Origin: Arenibacter arenosicollis
Lineage (GTDB): Bacteria; Bacteroidota; Bacteroidia; Flavobacteriales; Flavobacteriaceae
NCBI RefSeq assembly: GCF_014397245.1
Contig: NZ_JACLHY010000025.1
Location: forward strand, 1-64,000
Length of the DNA stretch: 64,000 nucleotides
Direction of reading: 5' to 3'
Shown here: one piece after another, positions 1-8,616 of the stretch
How positions within the stretch are numbered: position 1 is the first letter of the stretch
How the letters are laid out: every line of letters begins with the position of its first letter
The notes under the pieces: model-generated
Database searches by the model: none
The model's input: only the letters and a program-made list of their open reading frames with translations
Told to the model about the DNA's origin: nothing
Position numbers and translations under genes: made by a program

Positions 1-7
1 GGCGGAA

Positions 8-130
8 TCATTCAATGCAAAAATAAAAGCTTTTAGAGCGCAATTCAGAGGAGTCAAAAACGTAGAATTCTTCCTTTATAGATTGACCACAATATTTGCA
101 TAAACACAACAATTGTTCTTGATCCAACAT
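8..130 (-). CDS. possible 40-residue cysteine-rich protein
   Basis: A short frame with an ATG start encodes 40 residues with cysteines at 9, 11, 14 and 38; C11-x2-C14 followed by Gly is a zinc-knuckle-like arrangement, and the late C38 could complete a site. It lies just downstream of the response regulator's terminator. I recognise no family, and no clear promoter box precedes it, so it may be chance or the end of a larger broken gene. Confidence 0.25.
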   Translation of the reverse strand: MLDQEQLLCLCKYCGQSIKEEFYVFDSSELRSKSFYFCIE

Positions 131-159
131 TAGCTGAAATGAAACCATCATACATATAA

Positions 160-190
160 ACGAAAAAAGGTGCTCTAAAGCACCTTAATA
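160..190 (-). terminator. Rho-independent terminator of the response regulator gene
   Basis: An 8-bp perfect stem (AAGGTGCT/AGCACCTT, 167-174 and 179-186) with a 4-nt loop is followed on the minus strand by a run of six T. It sits 25 bases past the stop codon of the LytTR regulator. Confidence 0.75.
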
Positions 191-210
191 TCCCTTACGG
201 TATGTATTCA

Positions 211-966
211 TTAAGAATTCATAGCCGAAATAATGAATTCCTTAAATTCTTTCGAAATAGGAATCAAAGTATTGTTAATCAGAATATCCTTGGAGTTAAT
301 GGCATCAATATGATCCACATTAACGATATAGGATTTATGTGCCCTATAAAATTTTTGTTGTGGTAATTTCTCTAGATAATCCTTGAGAGGAGAACGTACC
401 AAAAACTTCTTATCTACTGTATTTACTTCCAAATAAACGTTGTCCGCCTTTATGAACTGTATATCACCAAACTGAATTCGATAATACAAATGTTGCTTTT
501 TAACAAAAATTGAATCCTTCAATACTTTGTTGGACATTAACCTATCATCTTCCTGTTCCTGACTTTCCCCTGCCCCGTTATTTTTAACGGAAATAAAGTT
601 AGATAGTGCAATTTCAATGGAAGTATACAAATCCTGTTGTTCAAATGGTTTAACCAAATAACCATTAGGCTTTACGGTCTTGGCATTTTCAACGGTGGCC
701 CGATCTGAATTTGATGTTACAAAAATAAATGGGATGTTATAGTTTTCCCGGATGTGCTTGCCCAGGTCGATACCAGTTTTATCCGAGGCTAAAATTATGT
801 CAATCAGCACTAGATCAACTTCCTTATTTTTTAAAACCTCTACTGCCTGTTCGTAAACAATAACATTGTCCACGATTTCGTATCCAATCTCCTCCAACAT
901 CGATTGCATGTCATCTGCAATAATCACGTTGTCCTCTACAATAAGAATTCTAATTGGTTGTTCCAA
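211..966 (-). CDS. LytTR-family response regulator
   Basis: A two-component response regulator of 251 residues that would bind DNA through a LytTR domain. The receiver domain (about 5-120) has the acidic pair E11/D12, phospho-acceptor D56, T84 and K106 in a KPF motif. The C-terminal LytTR domain (about 150-250) contains the typical DNA-binding segment around FYRAHKSYIVN. The start is TTG at 964-966, which places the receiver fold at the usual distance; no ATG nearby does better. It lies 33 bp downstream of menA on the same strand, so it may be co-transcribed, and is followed by a strong terminator. No histidine kinase gene is in the window, so its partner is unknown. Family call is secure; target genes are not known. 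Confidence 0.93.
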   Translation of the reverse strand: MEQPIRILIVEDNVIIADDMQSMLEEIGYEIVDNVIVYEQAVEVLKNKEVDLVLIDIILASDKTGIDLGKHIRENYNIPFIFVTSNSDRATVENAKTVKPNGYLVKPFEQQDLYTSIEIALSNFISVKNNGAGESQEQEDDRLMSNKVLKDSIFVKKQHLYYRIQFGDIQFIKADNVYLEVNTVDKKFLVRSPLKDYLEKLPQQKFYRAHKSYIVNVDHIDAINSKDILINNTLIPISKEFKEFIISAMNS

Positions 967-999
967 AGTGTATTTATTTGATTGGTTATTAACTCAAAA

Positions 1000-1908
1000 T
1001 TACGAAAAATTATTAAAACTAAAATAAAAGAGAATTGCCAATAAAAAAGTACTTAGTGCCAACTTCTTCAATTCAGGGTCTAGTAGAACTGTATTCTTCA
1101 GCTTCCACATTTTATTCAGATGTATAAATATAGGTACAAATGCCAACAAATGAATTGTATTTTTCCAATTATGGAAATTTACGATGGTAAAGGCCAACAT
1201 GCTAATAAAACTTAATAATATAAGCAGCACATGATATTTTTTTCCGTTTTGTATCCCCATTTTAACGATCAAGGTATTTTTATTGGAAAGCTTATCCGAT
1301 TCATAATCCCTCAAATTATTAAGATTAAGTACCCCGGTACTTAATAATCCAATGGCTATAGCCGGAAAAACGGGCATTACATATAGTGCTTTAGTATAAA
1401 GAAACATTGACCCCAGTACCCCTAGCAATCCAAAAAACAGGAATACAAACAAATCACCCAAGCCTTTATATCCGTAGGCCGAGGATCCAATAGTATATTT
1501 TATGGCCGCCCATATACTCAGAATTCCCAAAGCGCCAAAAATTAAACTAAACAAAAGGTTTTTAGTACCAAAAGAGAGGTATAAAAGGGAAATAACCAAT
1601 ATTGCACAAACAGCAATCGAAAATATTATACCCTTTTTAAGTTCCGTTCGGGAAAGTTGTCCGCTTTGAAGTGCGCGCTTAGGTCCTACCCTATTTTCAT
1701 TATCGGTGCCTTTAATGCCATCGCCATAGTCATTGGCAAAATTTGAAGTAATTTGAAATGCCACCGTAGTTAAAAGTGCGAATACAAAAATGTCCCAATG
1801 GAATTGGCCATACAAACTTCCCAGAGCCGAACCAACAACTATTCCGGACAAGGAAAGGGGAAGTGTCCTCAAACGGGCCGCACTAATCCAAGCTTTTATT
1901 TTAGGCAA
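1000..1908 (-). CDS. menA: 1,4-dihydroxy-2-naphthoate polyprenyltransferase
   Basis: A UbiA-superfamily membrane enzyme that joins a polyprenyl chain to DHNA to give demethylmenaquinone, the first membrane-bound step of menaquinone synthesis. The protein has 302 residues and about nine hydrophobic segments. The first Asp-rich motif is at N56-x3-D60-x2-D63 with D69 nearby; the second (N-x-x-R-D-x-x-x-D) is near residues 196-206. It begins with TTG at 1906-1908, one base after the stop codon of the SPOR-domain gene, so translation is probably coupled. menB, menC and menE, often found with menA in flavobacteria, are not adjacent. Family and role are well supported by length and motifs. Confidence 0.95.
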   Translation of the reverse strand: MPKIKAWISAARLRTLPLSLSGIVVGSALGSLYGQFHWDIFVFALLTTVAFQITSNFANDYGDGIKGTDNENRVGPKRALQSGQLSRTELKKGIIFSIAVCAILVISLLYLSFGTKNLLFSLIFGALGILSIWAAIKYTIGSSAYGYKGLGDLFVFLFFGLLGVLGSMFLYTKALYVMPVFPAIAIGLLSTGVLNLNNLRDYESDKLSNKNTLIVKMGIQNGKKYHVLLILLSFISMLAFTIVNFHNWKNTIHLLAFVPIFIHLNKMWKLKNTVLLDPELKKLALSTFLLAILFYFSFNNFS

Positions 1909-1909
1909 T

Positions 1910-2521
1910 TTAATATGGATCTTCTATTTCTACCCGCTTTCCTTCTTTGTATGAAGCAACGAAAGCATCTTCAAAGCCCATTTTCACCAATTGAAACCTA
2001 AATGATCTGGCTTCCTCCAAAGTTTCAAAATTACCTAAAGAATAGGAATAGAAAGGATTGGTTTTTGCGAAAATTGTATTGCTAAGTGACTCGGACGCAA
2101 GGGTTATATTGTTGTCTACAAAGGATTTAACCTGTACCGAATAGATCTTTTCTTTATCCAAAAACTTTTTGGCCAGATAAAACTCCTTTACTAGGCTAAG
2201 TTCTTCATTCTGTTCCTTGAGATTGTCAATTCTCGATTTAATAACATCCAAACTATCTATGGATACCAAGAGATTATTTCTGAGGTTATTTCTATTTTCA
2301 AAATTCGACGACCTAATAAATCCAGCATTGTAGGAGAAAACGGCCAGGGTACCAATTAAAAAAAGTATGGTAACACTGCCAAATAGATTGCGCTGAATCT
2401 TACTTCGTTTTAATTCCTTGTTCTTATATTTTATTTGATCCAATAGACGCTCATTTATAATTTGGGCCTTGTCTATGTCCTTATGCAATTCCAATAAATC
2501 ACTTTCCTCTATGAATGGCAT
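1910..2521 (-). CDS. membrane-anchored protein with SPOR-like domain
   Basis: A 203-residue protein of unknown role. Residues about 10-40 are charged and helical, about 45-68 form one transmembrane segment, about 75-115 are again coiled-coil-like, and about 120-195 resemble a SPOR fold: a strand reading YSVQVKSF, then YSLGNFETLEEARSF and a basic final strand. SPOR domains bind denuded peptidoglycan, so a periplasmic envelope role is likely, but key family residues cannot be verified by eye. It precedes menA by one base, which makes the pair an operon even though the functions look unrelated. Confidence 0.7.
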   Translation of the reverse strand: MPFIEESDLLELHKDIDKAQIINERLLDQIKYKNKELKRSKIQRNLFGSVTILFLIGTLAVFSYNAGFIRSSNFENRNNLRNNLLVSIDSLDVIKSRIDNLKEQNEELSLVKEFYLAKKFLDKEKIYSVQVKSFVDNNITLASESLSNTIFAKTNPFYSYSLGNFETLEEARSFRFQLVKMGFEDAFVASYKEGKRVEIEDPY

Positions 2522-2599
2522 AGTCTTAATTGTTTAGGGGGTGAGTTCTAAAAGTAATAAAAATAAATCGACTAATTAGCTTTTTAAACTTGCTTGTTG

Positions 2600-2632
2600 T
2601 AAAAGTAATAGTTTTTGTTGCAAAACGACAAA
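2600..2632 (-). promoter_or_regulatory. possible promoter for the SPOR-menA operon
   Basis: On the minus strand a TTTG (2629-2632) is followed after 21 nt by TACTTTTA (2600-2607), one base off the Bacteroidota -7 consensus TAnnTTTG. It would give a leader of about 75 nt. Weak support. Confidence 0.3.
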
Positions 2633-2704
2633 TAATTAAAGCCAAAAATCCTTAAAATATTGAACTTCATTTATTTAAAGTCCTTTATTTAAACTAAGCC
2701 ATTT

Positions 2705-3535
2705 TTATATTAAGCGAATGCTATCGGGCTTAATTTCAATTTTACGCTCCTTGTACAAAGCACCAACACCCTTTTTAAATGTCTTCTTGCTCATCTGCAA
2801 CATTTTCTTAATATCCTCAGGATCAGATTTGTCGTGTAAATTTAAGACCCCGCCATTGGAAACAAGTTTTTCATAAATTAGATTTGCAGCGGGCTCCAAA
2901 CTTTCATATCCTATGGGCTGCAAGCTAACATCTATCTTATTATCCGGTCTAATATTTTTGATGTACCCTTTTAATTTATCGCCTATGGCTACTTTTTTAA
3001 AAACTTCGTTGGCGTAGACCAAACCTTTGTGTTTATGGTTTATAATTACCTCCCACCCCAGATCGGTGAGTCTGGTAACCACTAAATCAACCTCGTCCAA
3101 TGCACTCACCGTTAAGTCATCATTGGATAAAAACCTATCCAATTTATTGGAGGCTACCAACCTATCCGTTTTTTCGTCCAAATAACAGTACACAACATAC
3201 CATTGACCTTCTTGCATTTTATTCCGCTGTTCCCTAAAAGGAACCAGTAAATGCTTTTCCAATCCCCAATCCATAAAGGCTCCGTACTCATTCACTTCGG
3301 CTACCTGAAGTAATTGAAACTGATCAACGGTGACAAATGGTATTAGTGTGGTTGCCACAATTCTCTCTTCATGATCCAAATAGCAAAAAACATCTATACG
3401 GTCACCAATCTCAAATTCTTCCGGCACATATTTATTGGGCAGCAATACATCATTATCTTCATCATCACCCAAAAAGAGACCTACAGTCGTATCCCTTAAT
3501 ATTTCCAAATTATTATATTTCCCAAGTGCTATCAT
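2705..3535 (-). CDS. CvfB-type S1-domain RNA-binding protein
   Basis: A 276-residue protein of the CvfB/YitL family: tandem S1-like OB folds (about 1-60, 65-130 and 140-210) followed by a winged-helix domain (about 215-276, ending in the basic segment TFKKGVGALYKERKIEIK). Family members bind RNA and affect virulence-gene expression in Gram-positive bacteria; in Bacteroidota the target is unknown. It is separated from the upstream DUF2853 gene by a strong terminator and has its own -7 box only four bases before the ATG, so the mRNA may be leaderless. The start Met is well placed because the first strand (LGKYNNLEILR) begins immediately after it. Confidence 0.85.
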   Translation of the reverse strand: MIALGKYNNLEILRDTTVGLFLGDDEDNDVLLPNKYVPEEFEIGDRIDVFCYLDHEERIVATTLIPFVTVDQFQLLQVAEVNEYGAFMDWGLEKHLLVPFREQRNKMQEGQWYVVYCYLDEKTDRLVASNKLDRFLSNDDLTVSALDEVDLVVTRLTDLGWEVIINHKHKGLVYANEVFKKVAIGDKLKGYIKNIRPDNKIDVSLQPIGYESLEPAANLIYEKLVSNGGVLNLHDKSDPEDIKKMLQMSKKTFKKGVGALYKERKIEIKPDSIRLI

Positions 3536-3539
3536 AGCG

Positions 3540-3547
3540 CAAAAATA
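3540..3547 (-). promoter_or_regulatory. -7 promoter box of the CvfB gene
   Basis: TATTTTTG on the minus strand matches TAnnTTTG exactly. Its last base is four bases upstream of the ATG, so transcription would begin at or next to the start codon. Confidence 0.5.
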
Positions 3548-3566
3548 CGTTTAAAAAGAATCTCTA

Positions 3567-3602
3567 AAAAAAAAAGCCGCTCTTTTTAAAAGGACGGCTT
3601 GA
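3567..3602 (-). terminator. terminator after DUF2853
   Basis: Minus-strand stem AAGCCG (3595-3600) / CGGCTT (3574-3579), extended by weaker pairs, followed by at least eight T. It ends the DUF2853 transcript before the CvfB gene. Confidence 0.75.
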
Positions 3603-3623
3603 AGATATAATTATGTATAGATT

Positions 3624-3968
3624 CTATTTCTTATAAACAGATTCTTTTTTGAAGTGTTTTGCCAACATATAATAGACAACAGCTCGGTGTTTGCTCTTAA
3701 CTGAACTACCGTATTTATCCGTTACGCTCTTTATGGCATCCATTAATTGAGGACTATCCTTCAAGCCAAGTTTTTTAATCAAAAAGTTATTTTTAACTGT
3801 TTGCAATTCTTTGTCATCCGAACCGGAAACTTTTGAGGCATCCATGTTGTAAATAGATGGTCCCAATCCTATGGTGACTTTGGTCAATAAATCCATATTT
3901 GGCGTTTCACCAAACTTATCTTTGATGTCTGCGGCATATTTTTCGATTAATTCGTCTCTTTTGCTCAT
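3624..3968 (-). CDS. DUF2853 family protein
   Basis: A 114-residue, all-helical, soluble protein matching DUF2853, a small family of unknown function common in flavobacteria. The N-terminal helix (DELIEKYAADIKDKFGETP) and the central LLTKVTIGLGPSIYN segment are characteristic. It begins 37 bp after menD and is closed by a terminator, so it is the last gene of the menD transcript. This linkage to menaquinone genes recurs in flavobacteria as I know them, but it gives no mechanism. Confidence 0.85.
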   Translation of the reverse strand: MSKRDELIEKYAADIKDKFGETPNMDLLTKVTIGLGPSIYNMDASKVSGSDDKELQTVKNNFLIKKLGLKDSPQLMDAIKSVTDKYGSSVKSKHRAVVYYMLAKHFKKESVYKK

Positions 3969-4005
3969 AATTGTGAATATTCTTAAGGATTAGGTTTATA
4001 TCCTT

Positions 4006-5760
4006 CTAAGATATAAAATCAAAATAACTAAGCAAAATTTTGTCATTTAATAATCTAGGGGTTTTAATTTCCAATATTTGTGGTTTTTCGGACTCTTTAT
4101 AAAAATCATCCAAAGCATTTTTTAAGTCCAATTTATTTGAAACAGATTCAAATCCAAACCTATACATTTCAGCAATGGACCGGATATCTATATTATGCGT
4201 TGTCTCGAAGAAGGTATTAAAATTATTGCTATCCTCTTTTCCCGGTAAGATTCTAAAAATGCCTCCTCCGTCATTATTGATGACTATTATCCTGAAATTA
4301 GGTTTAATATAATTATTCCACAATGCATTACTATCATAGAGAAAACTCAAGTCGCCCGTTACCAACAATGTGGGATCACTGTCATAAACAGAAGCCCCTA
4401 CAGCAGTCGAAGTACTTCCATCTATACCACTAGTGCCACGATTACAGAAAACACTTATAGAGGGGTCCAGATCGAACAATTGTGCATACCTAACAGTAGA
4501 ACTGTTGGACAATTGCAATTGATAATTCTTGGGGACGCTGTTCAGCACATTATGGAAGACCCACATATCCGAAAATGCTATTTCATTCAGGTACTCTTTT
4601 CTTTTCAACCTGTAATGAACCTTTTTACTGGCCCAGTAGGCATAATAACCACTTTCTATAGAGGGACTATTTGCTAAAAAGTATGTAAAAAAATCATTGG
4701 GACTGATCTTAAAATGTTTTTTTAGACAAAAAAATGTGTCGTTCGCCTTTTTGGCACCAACATGCCAATGCTGTAAAGGGGAATACTCCCTTAAAAAGGC
4801 TTTTATTTTTTTTGAGACAATTAGCCCCCCAAAAGTTAGAACAATTTCAGGTTGCAACATTTTAAATAATTCATCCCTGTCCCCTGATTTCTCTATAGGA
4901 GCTATAATACTATCAATATTGGGGAAAAAGTTGGGATGAAATAGATTGGATGTACTTTCGGTCAATACTATAACCGACGGGTCTTTTGCCAGAATTTCCA
5001 AATACCGCTGCTCTACCGTGTTTGGTGGATTTACGCCAACAAGAATCATTTTTCGGGAGGCGTTTTGCCAGGTTTCAAGGTAATCTTGCCATTCCTCTCC
5101 GCCACCTTGTTCCTGGACTTGCATAAAATTAACTTCCGGTAAAGGACCAGGCGAGTCAACAGTTACATATAAAGGCTCTTCAAAAGGAATGTTTATATGT
5201 ACCGGCGTAGAATTGGAAAAGGCCACATCCATAGCCTTGTCCAGTTCTGCATCATTATACTTTTGTACGCTAGCTTGGGATTGATCTGAACTAATATGTG
5301 TTAATTGATCTGGATCATATTTCCGTATTTTATCGGTGGCATGACTTACATCCTGTTTAAGATTTGCGGAATAACCAATGTGGTTCTGAAAAACATTCTC
5401 CTGCCTAATGGTTTGTCCGTCCCCTATATCCACTTTATAAGGGGGTCTATCCGCAGAAATAACAATTATGGGAATATCACTATAAAAAGCTTCCGCAACA
5501 GCAGGATAATAGTTTAACAATGCGCTACCGGAGGTGCACAAAATCACTGTAGGTTCCCTGAGCTGTTGGGCAATACCCAAGGCAAAAAATGCTGCACAAC
5601 GCTCGTCTACGATACTGAAGCACTTAAAAAAAGGGTCTTCCGAAAAACTTATGGTCAAGGGCGCATTTCTCGACCCCGGAGAAATAATTATATTTCTTAT
5701 GCCCCTTGCCTTGCAATGATAGACAACTGACTGTGCGGAGGGAATACTGGAATATTTCAT
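4006..5760 (-). CDS. menD: SEPHCHC synthase (menaquinone synthesis)
   Basis: A thiamine-diphosphate enzyme that condenses isochorismate with 2-oxoglutarate to SEPHCHC, the committed step of menaquinone synthesis. It has 584 residues, slightly longer than the family's usual 550-570. Visible features are the N-terminal IIISPGSRNAPL motif, the CTSGSALLNYYPAV segment, and the ThDP/Mg motif beginning GDLSFLYD and ending NNDGGGIF. The start is ATG at 5758-5760. menF lies 56 bp upstream and supplies isochorismate. An exact -7 box at 5766-5773 suggests a promoter of its own, again nearly leaderless. Function is secure. Confidence 0.96.
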   Translation of the reverse strand: MKYSSIPSAQSVVYHCKARGIRNIIISPGSRNAPLTISFSEDPFFKCFSIVDERCAAFFALGIAQQLREPTVILCTSGSALLNYYPAVAEAFYSDIPIIVISADRPPYKVDIGDGQTIRQENVFQNHIGYSANLKQDVSHATDKIRKYDPDQLTHISSDQSQASVQKYNDAELDKAMDVAFSNSTPVHINIPFEEPLYVTVDSPGPLPEVNFMQVQEQGGGEEWQDYLETWQNASRKMILVGVNPPNTVEQRYLEILAKDPSVIVLTESTSNLFHPNFFPNIDSIIAPIEKSGDRDELFKMLQPEIVLTFGGLIVSKKIKAFLREYSPLQHWHVGAKKANDTFFCLKKHFKISPNDFFTYFLANSPSIESGYYAYWASKKVHYRLKRKEYLNEIAFSDMWVFHNVLNSVPKNYQLQLSNSSTVRYAQLFDLDPSISVFCNRGTSGIDGSTSTAVGASVYDSDPTLLVTGDLSFLYDSNALWNNYIKPNFRIIVINNDGGGIFRILPGKEDSNNFNTFFETTHNIDIRSIAEMYRFGFESVSNKLDLKNALDDFYKESEKPQILEIKTPRLLNDKILLSYFDFIS

Positions 5761-5765
5761 TACTG

Positions 5766-5773
5766 CAAAAATA
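5766..5773 (-). promoter_or_regulatory. -7 promoter box of menD
   Basis: TATTTTTG on the minus strand matches TAnnTTTG and ends five bases before the menD ATG, the same arrangement as at the CvfB gene. Confidence 0.5.
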
Positions 5774-5816
5774 CAACGCAGCCAATTCTAAAACCAGCTG
5801 AATTTCTCTTTTAAGA

Positions 5817-6926
5817 TTACTTTAAAACTATATTCAACATGGTGCTACTTTTATCCTGTGTCTCCTGCCATTCCTTTTCTGGGACAGATCCTTTGGTTAT
5901 GCCACCCCCCACATACACCTTTACCATATTCCCAATAACTTGCATACATCTCAAATTCACGTATAATGAAGTTTTGTTCTTTATGGTCCTATAAGCCCTA
6001 TTTTCCTGATTTTTCCTAGATAATCGCCTACTAATATCTTCCTTAAAATTTAATTCACCCAAAAATCCGGTATAATACTGTCGGTCATGATTCTCGTTTT
6101 TTAGAATAAACTCCTTGGCCACCATTTTTGGTACCCCGCAAACGGCTGGGGTTGGATGTAATACATTTATTATTTCTTTAAGACCTGATGTATTCATCTT
6201 ACCCGATACAGAAGTTTTAATATGCCAAAGATTTCCTGCCCTAGCGGATATTGCTTTGGATACCAACAAGGAAGAGACCTTATCCTTCAAAGATTCACGG
6301 ATGAACTGGGTTACCATTTCTTGCTCCACCAGCTCTTTATCTCCCCAATTGGGAACTTTTTCTCCACTATATAATTGAGTTCCCGCCAAGGACATAGTTT
6401 TGAATTGATCGTTGCGGGTTTCAAGAAATATTTCAGGGGTGGCCCCAAGCCACAAACCAACTTTAGGATGAAACCAGATATAGCAAAAAGCTGTTGTATA
6501 TTGATGCACCAATTCCTTGAACAAAGCAAAAGGTGACTTGGAAATTTCCAAATCAATACTTCTGGAAAGAACTACTTTGTTAATTGTGCCAGATTCAATT
6601 TTATCAATCGCCTTATTAATTAATTTGAGATAAAAATCTTTATCAGAATCCTTATCTAGCGGGAAGGTTATAGTGCTGTCGGAATACCCTGGTCCCGACT
6701 CAAAGGTTTCAACAAAAGTCTCTTCGTTCTTAATTAAAACGGCAGGGCTATGCGCATTGAACGGGGCAAAAACAAAACCACTTTCTGTATAATCGTTCAC
6801 ATAATACAATTCTTGGTCCTTTTGAAAAATCACCTTTACATCAACCTCATTGGGTTTCCTATAAGCAACAAAAGGAAGACCATTATGGAACTGTTTACTA
6901 ATTTGATCCAAAAAACTTAAAGACAT
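5817..6926 (-). CDS. menF: isochorismate synthase
   Basis: A chorismate-binding enzyme of 369 residues that converts chorismate to isochorismate for MenD. The C-terminal two thirds carry the family signatures: VVLSRSIDLEI, GATPEIFLE, LAGTQLYSGE, the LHPTPAVCGVPK segment, GFLGEL and the final VGGGI. Menaquinone-type MenF and siderophore-type EntC are hard to tell apart by eye; the position directly upstream of menD settles it. The start ATG is one base after the stop of the thioesterase gene, so the two are translationally coupled. Chorismate would come from aroC, also in this window at about 42 kb. Confidence 0.94.
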   Translation of the reverse strand: MSLSFLDQISKQFHNGLPFVAYRKPNEVDVKVIFQKDQELYYVNDYTESGFVFAPFNAHSPAVLIKNEETFVETFESGPGYSDSTITFPLDKDSDKDFYLKLINKAIDKIESGTINKVVLSRSIDLEISKSPFALFKELVHQYTTAFCYIWFHPKVGLWLGATPEIFLETRNDQFKTMSLAGTQLYSGEKVPNWGDKELVEQEMVTQFIRESLKDKVSSLLVSKAISARAGNLWHIKTSVSGKMNTSGLKEIINVLHPTPAVCGVPKMVAKEFILKNENHDRQYYTGFLGELNFKEDISRRLSRKNQENRAYRTIKNKTSLYVNLRCMQVIGNMVKVYVGGGITKGSVPEKEWQETQDKSSTMLNIVLK

Positions 6927-6927
6927 A

Positions 6928-7350
6928 CTATTTTCTAGGTAATGAAACCGTAGTTAATTTACAAATTGAAATTAGATTCCCATCCGCATCCGTTACCTTA
7001 ATATCCCAAATTTGTGTGGTACGCCCCTTATGCAAAATTACGGCCTTTGCAAAAACATCACCTTCACGAATACTCTTGACATGATTGGCAGAAATTTCCA
7101 ATCCACGAACGAAAAATTCCTTGGTATTCAGAAAAATAAAACAACCAGCACTTGCTACGCTTTCCGCCAATGCCACAGTTGCACCCCCGTGTAAAATACC
7201 GTCCGGTTGATGAACTTTAGGGGTAACAGGCATTTTGGCCAATAAAAAATTTTCACCCACATCTATATACTCGATCTCCAAGGTTTCCATCAAAGTTCCT
7301 TTGCTGGACTCATTACAAATTCGGAGTATTTTTTCTTTGTATTCGTTCAT
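6928..7350 (-). CDS. PaaI-type hotdog thioesterase, candidate DHNA-CoA thioesterase
   Basis: A 140-residue single hotdog fold of the PaaI/4HBT group with the catalytic segment H54-G-G56 and acid E63 in LHGGATVALAES. These enzymes hydrolyse aromatic acyl-CoA esters. Its one-base spacing to menF strongly suggests that it is the DHNA-CoA hydrolase of menaquinone synthesis (MenI role), a step between MenB and MenA; that assignment is inference from context. A generic phenylacetyl-CoA thioesterase is the alternative. It is the first gene of the menF-menD-DUF2853 run and diverges from the esterase gene. Confidence 0.85.
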   Translation of the reverse strand: MNEYKEKILRICNESSKGTLMETLEIEYIDVGENFLLAKMPVTPKVHQPDGILHGGATVALAESVASAGCFIFLNTKEFFVRGLEISANHVKSIREGDVFAKAVILHKGRTTQIWDIKVTDADGNLISICKLTTVSLPRK

Positions 7351-7420
7351 GAATTAATTTTTTGTAAAATTAAGCATTAGAAATTCAACTATTGTGTTAC
7401 TTTATCCCTTATCCAAAATT

Positions 7421-8068
7421 ATGGAACCCAAAGAAAAGCAAATTTCATATACGGCCACCAATACTTATAGCACCTTGAATAAGCTAAGTAAAAACACCAA
7501 AAATGTCTGGATAGTTTTTCATGGTATAGGATTTTTAAGCAGATACTTTCTTAAGTATTTTAAAGGATTGCCCAAGGAGGACAACTACATTATAGCTCCT
7601 CAGGCACCTTCAAAATACTATTTGAATAAAGATTTTAAACATGTTGGCGCCAGTTGGCTTACCAAAGAAAATAGAATAATGGAAACGGAAAATGTTCTAA
7701 GCTATATGGATAATCTGTATGCTATGGAAAAAATTCCGGACCATTGCCAACTCATTATTCTGGGATTTTCCCAAGGGGTATCCATCGCCACGCGATGGGT
7801 TGCCAAAAGTAAAATCAGTTTTGACCAGCTGATATTATATGCCGGTGGAATCCCCGAAGAACTTACTCCTGAAGATTTTGAATATCCAGTATCCAAAAAT
7901 GCCAAGATAAAATTGGTGATCGGAAATAATGACGAATTTATCACCGAAGCCCGACTAAATAAGGAACAGGGAAAAGTTGACACCCTGTTTAGTGGAAGAG
8001 CCCAATTGATTACATTTGAGGGTGGACACGAAATAAAAAAGGAAGTTCTTAATAATCTGGTCAAATGA
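7421..8068 (+). CDS. alpha/beta hydrolase, carboxylesterase type
   Basis: A cytosolic serine hydrolase of 215 residues. The nucleophile elbow is GFSQG (S117) and the likely triad is completed by D171 in the IGNNDEF segment and H203 in EGGHEI, the order of the YpfH/phospholipase-carboxylesterase family. I chose the ATG at 7421 over an in-frame GTG at 7394: the ATG sits just before the first conserved strand, and 7394 is only 44 bp from the divergent thioesterase start. The stop codon overlaps the start of the next gene (ATGA), so it is co-translated with the GNAT. Substrate unknown. Confidence 0.85.
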   Translation: MEPKEKQISYTATNTYSTLNKLSKNTKNVWIVFHGIGFLSRYFLKYFKGLPKEDNYIIAPQAPSKYYLNKDFKHVGASWLTKENRIMETENVLSYMDNLYAMEKIPDHCQLIILGFSQGVSIATRWVAKSKISFDQLILYAGGIPEELTPEDFEYPVSKNAKIKLVIGNNDEFITEARLNKEQGKVDTLFSGRAQLITFEGGHEIKKEVLNNLVK

Positions 8069-8616
8069 GAACCACTACCCCTACTCTGGAAAACGATTTT
8101 GTTAAACTGGCCCCCTTAACTTTAAGAAATTATCATCTGCTGTTACCCATTGCCAGTCAAGAAAAACTTGTGCAATATTCCCCTTCGGATATAGAGTCTG
8201 CCGAAGCTCTGAGAAAGTACGTGGAACAAGCCTTGGAAAAGGAACGCGATTTTTCTGCCATGCCTTTTATCATCTATGATAAAAAATGCTCAAAATACGC
8301 CGGGAGTACCCGATTCATGAACATCGACCACAAAAACAAAGTTCTTGAAATAGGGTCAACATGGATAGGCCGCGAATTTCATGGTACCGGCCTAAATGGG
8401 CAAATGAAATTACTAATGCTCAATTATGTATTTCATGAATTGCTTTTCGAAAAGGTCGAATTTAGAATTGACGAACGCAATGTTCGCTCCCGTAAGGCAG
8501 TTGAAAAATTAGGTGCAAAATTGGAAGGCATTCTACACAAAAATGTTTACCTATTGGATGGATATAAAAGAAACACCTGTTGCTATGGGATATTAAAGGA
8601 GGAATGGAATAGATAA
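8065..8616 (+). CDS. GNAT family N-acetyltransferase (RimJ/RimL type)
   Basis: A 183-residue acetyltransferase. The acetyl-CoA site is seen as the GSTWIGREFHGTGLNGQMK segment, followed by FHELLFEKVEFRIDERN and the RSRKAVEKLGAKLEG helix typical of the RimJ/RimL subgroup, which modifies protein N-termini or small amines. It overlaps the esterase stop codon by four bases, so the two form an operon. The substrate cannot be told from sequence. No terminator-like hairpin with a T-run directly follows the stop. Confidence 0.88.
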   Translation: MRTTTPTLENDFVKLAPLTLRNYHLLLPIASQEKLVQYSPSDIESAEALRKYVEQALEKERDFSAMPFIIYDKKCSKYAGSTRFMNIDHKNKVLEIGSTWIGREFHGTGLNGQMKLLMLNYVFHELLFEKVEFRIDERNVRSRKAVEKLGAKLEGILHKNVYLLDGYKRNTCCYGILKEEWNR

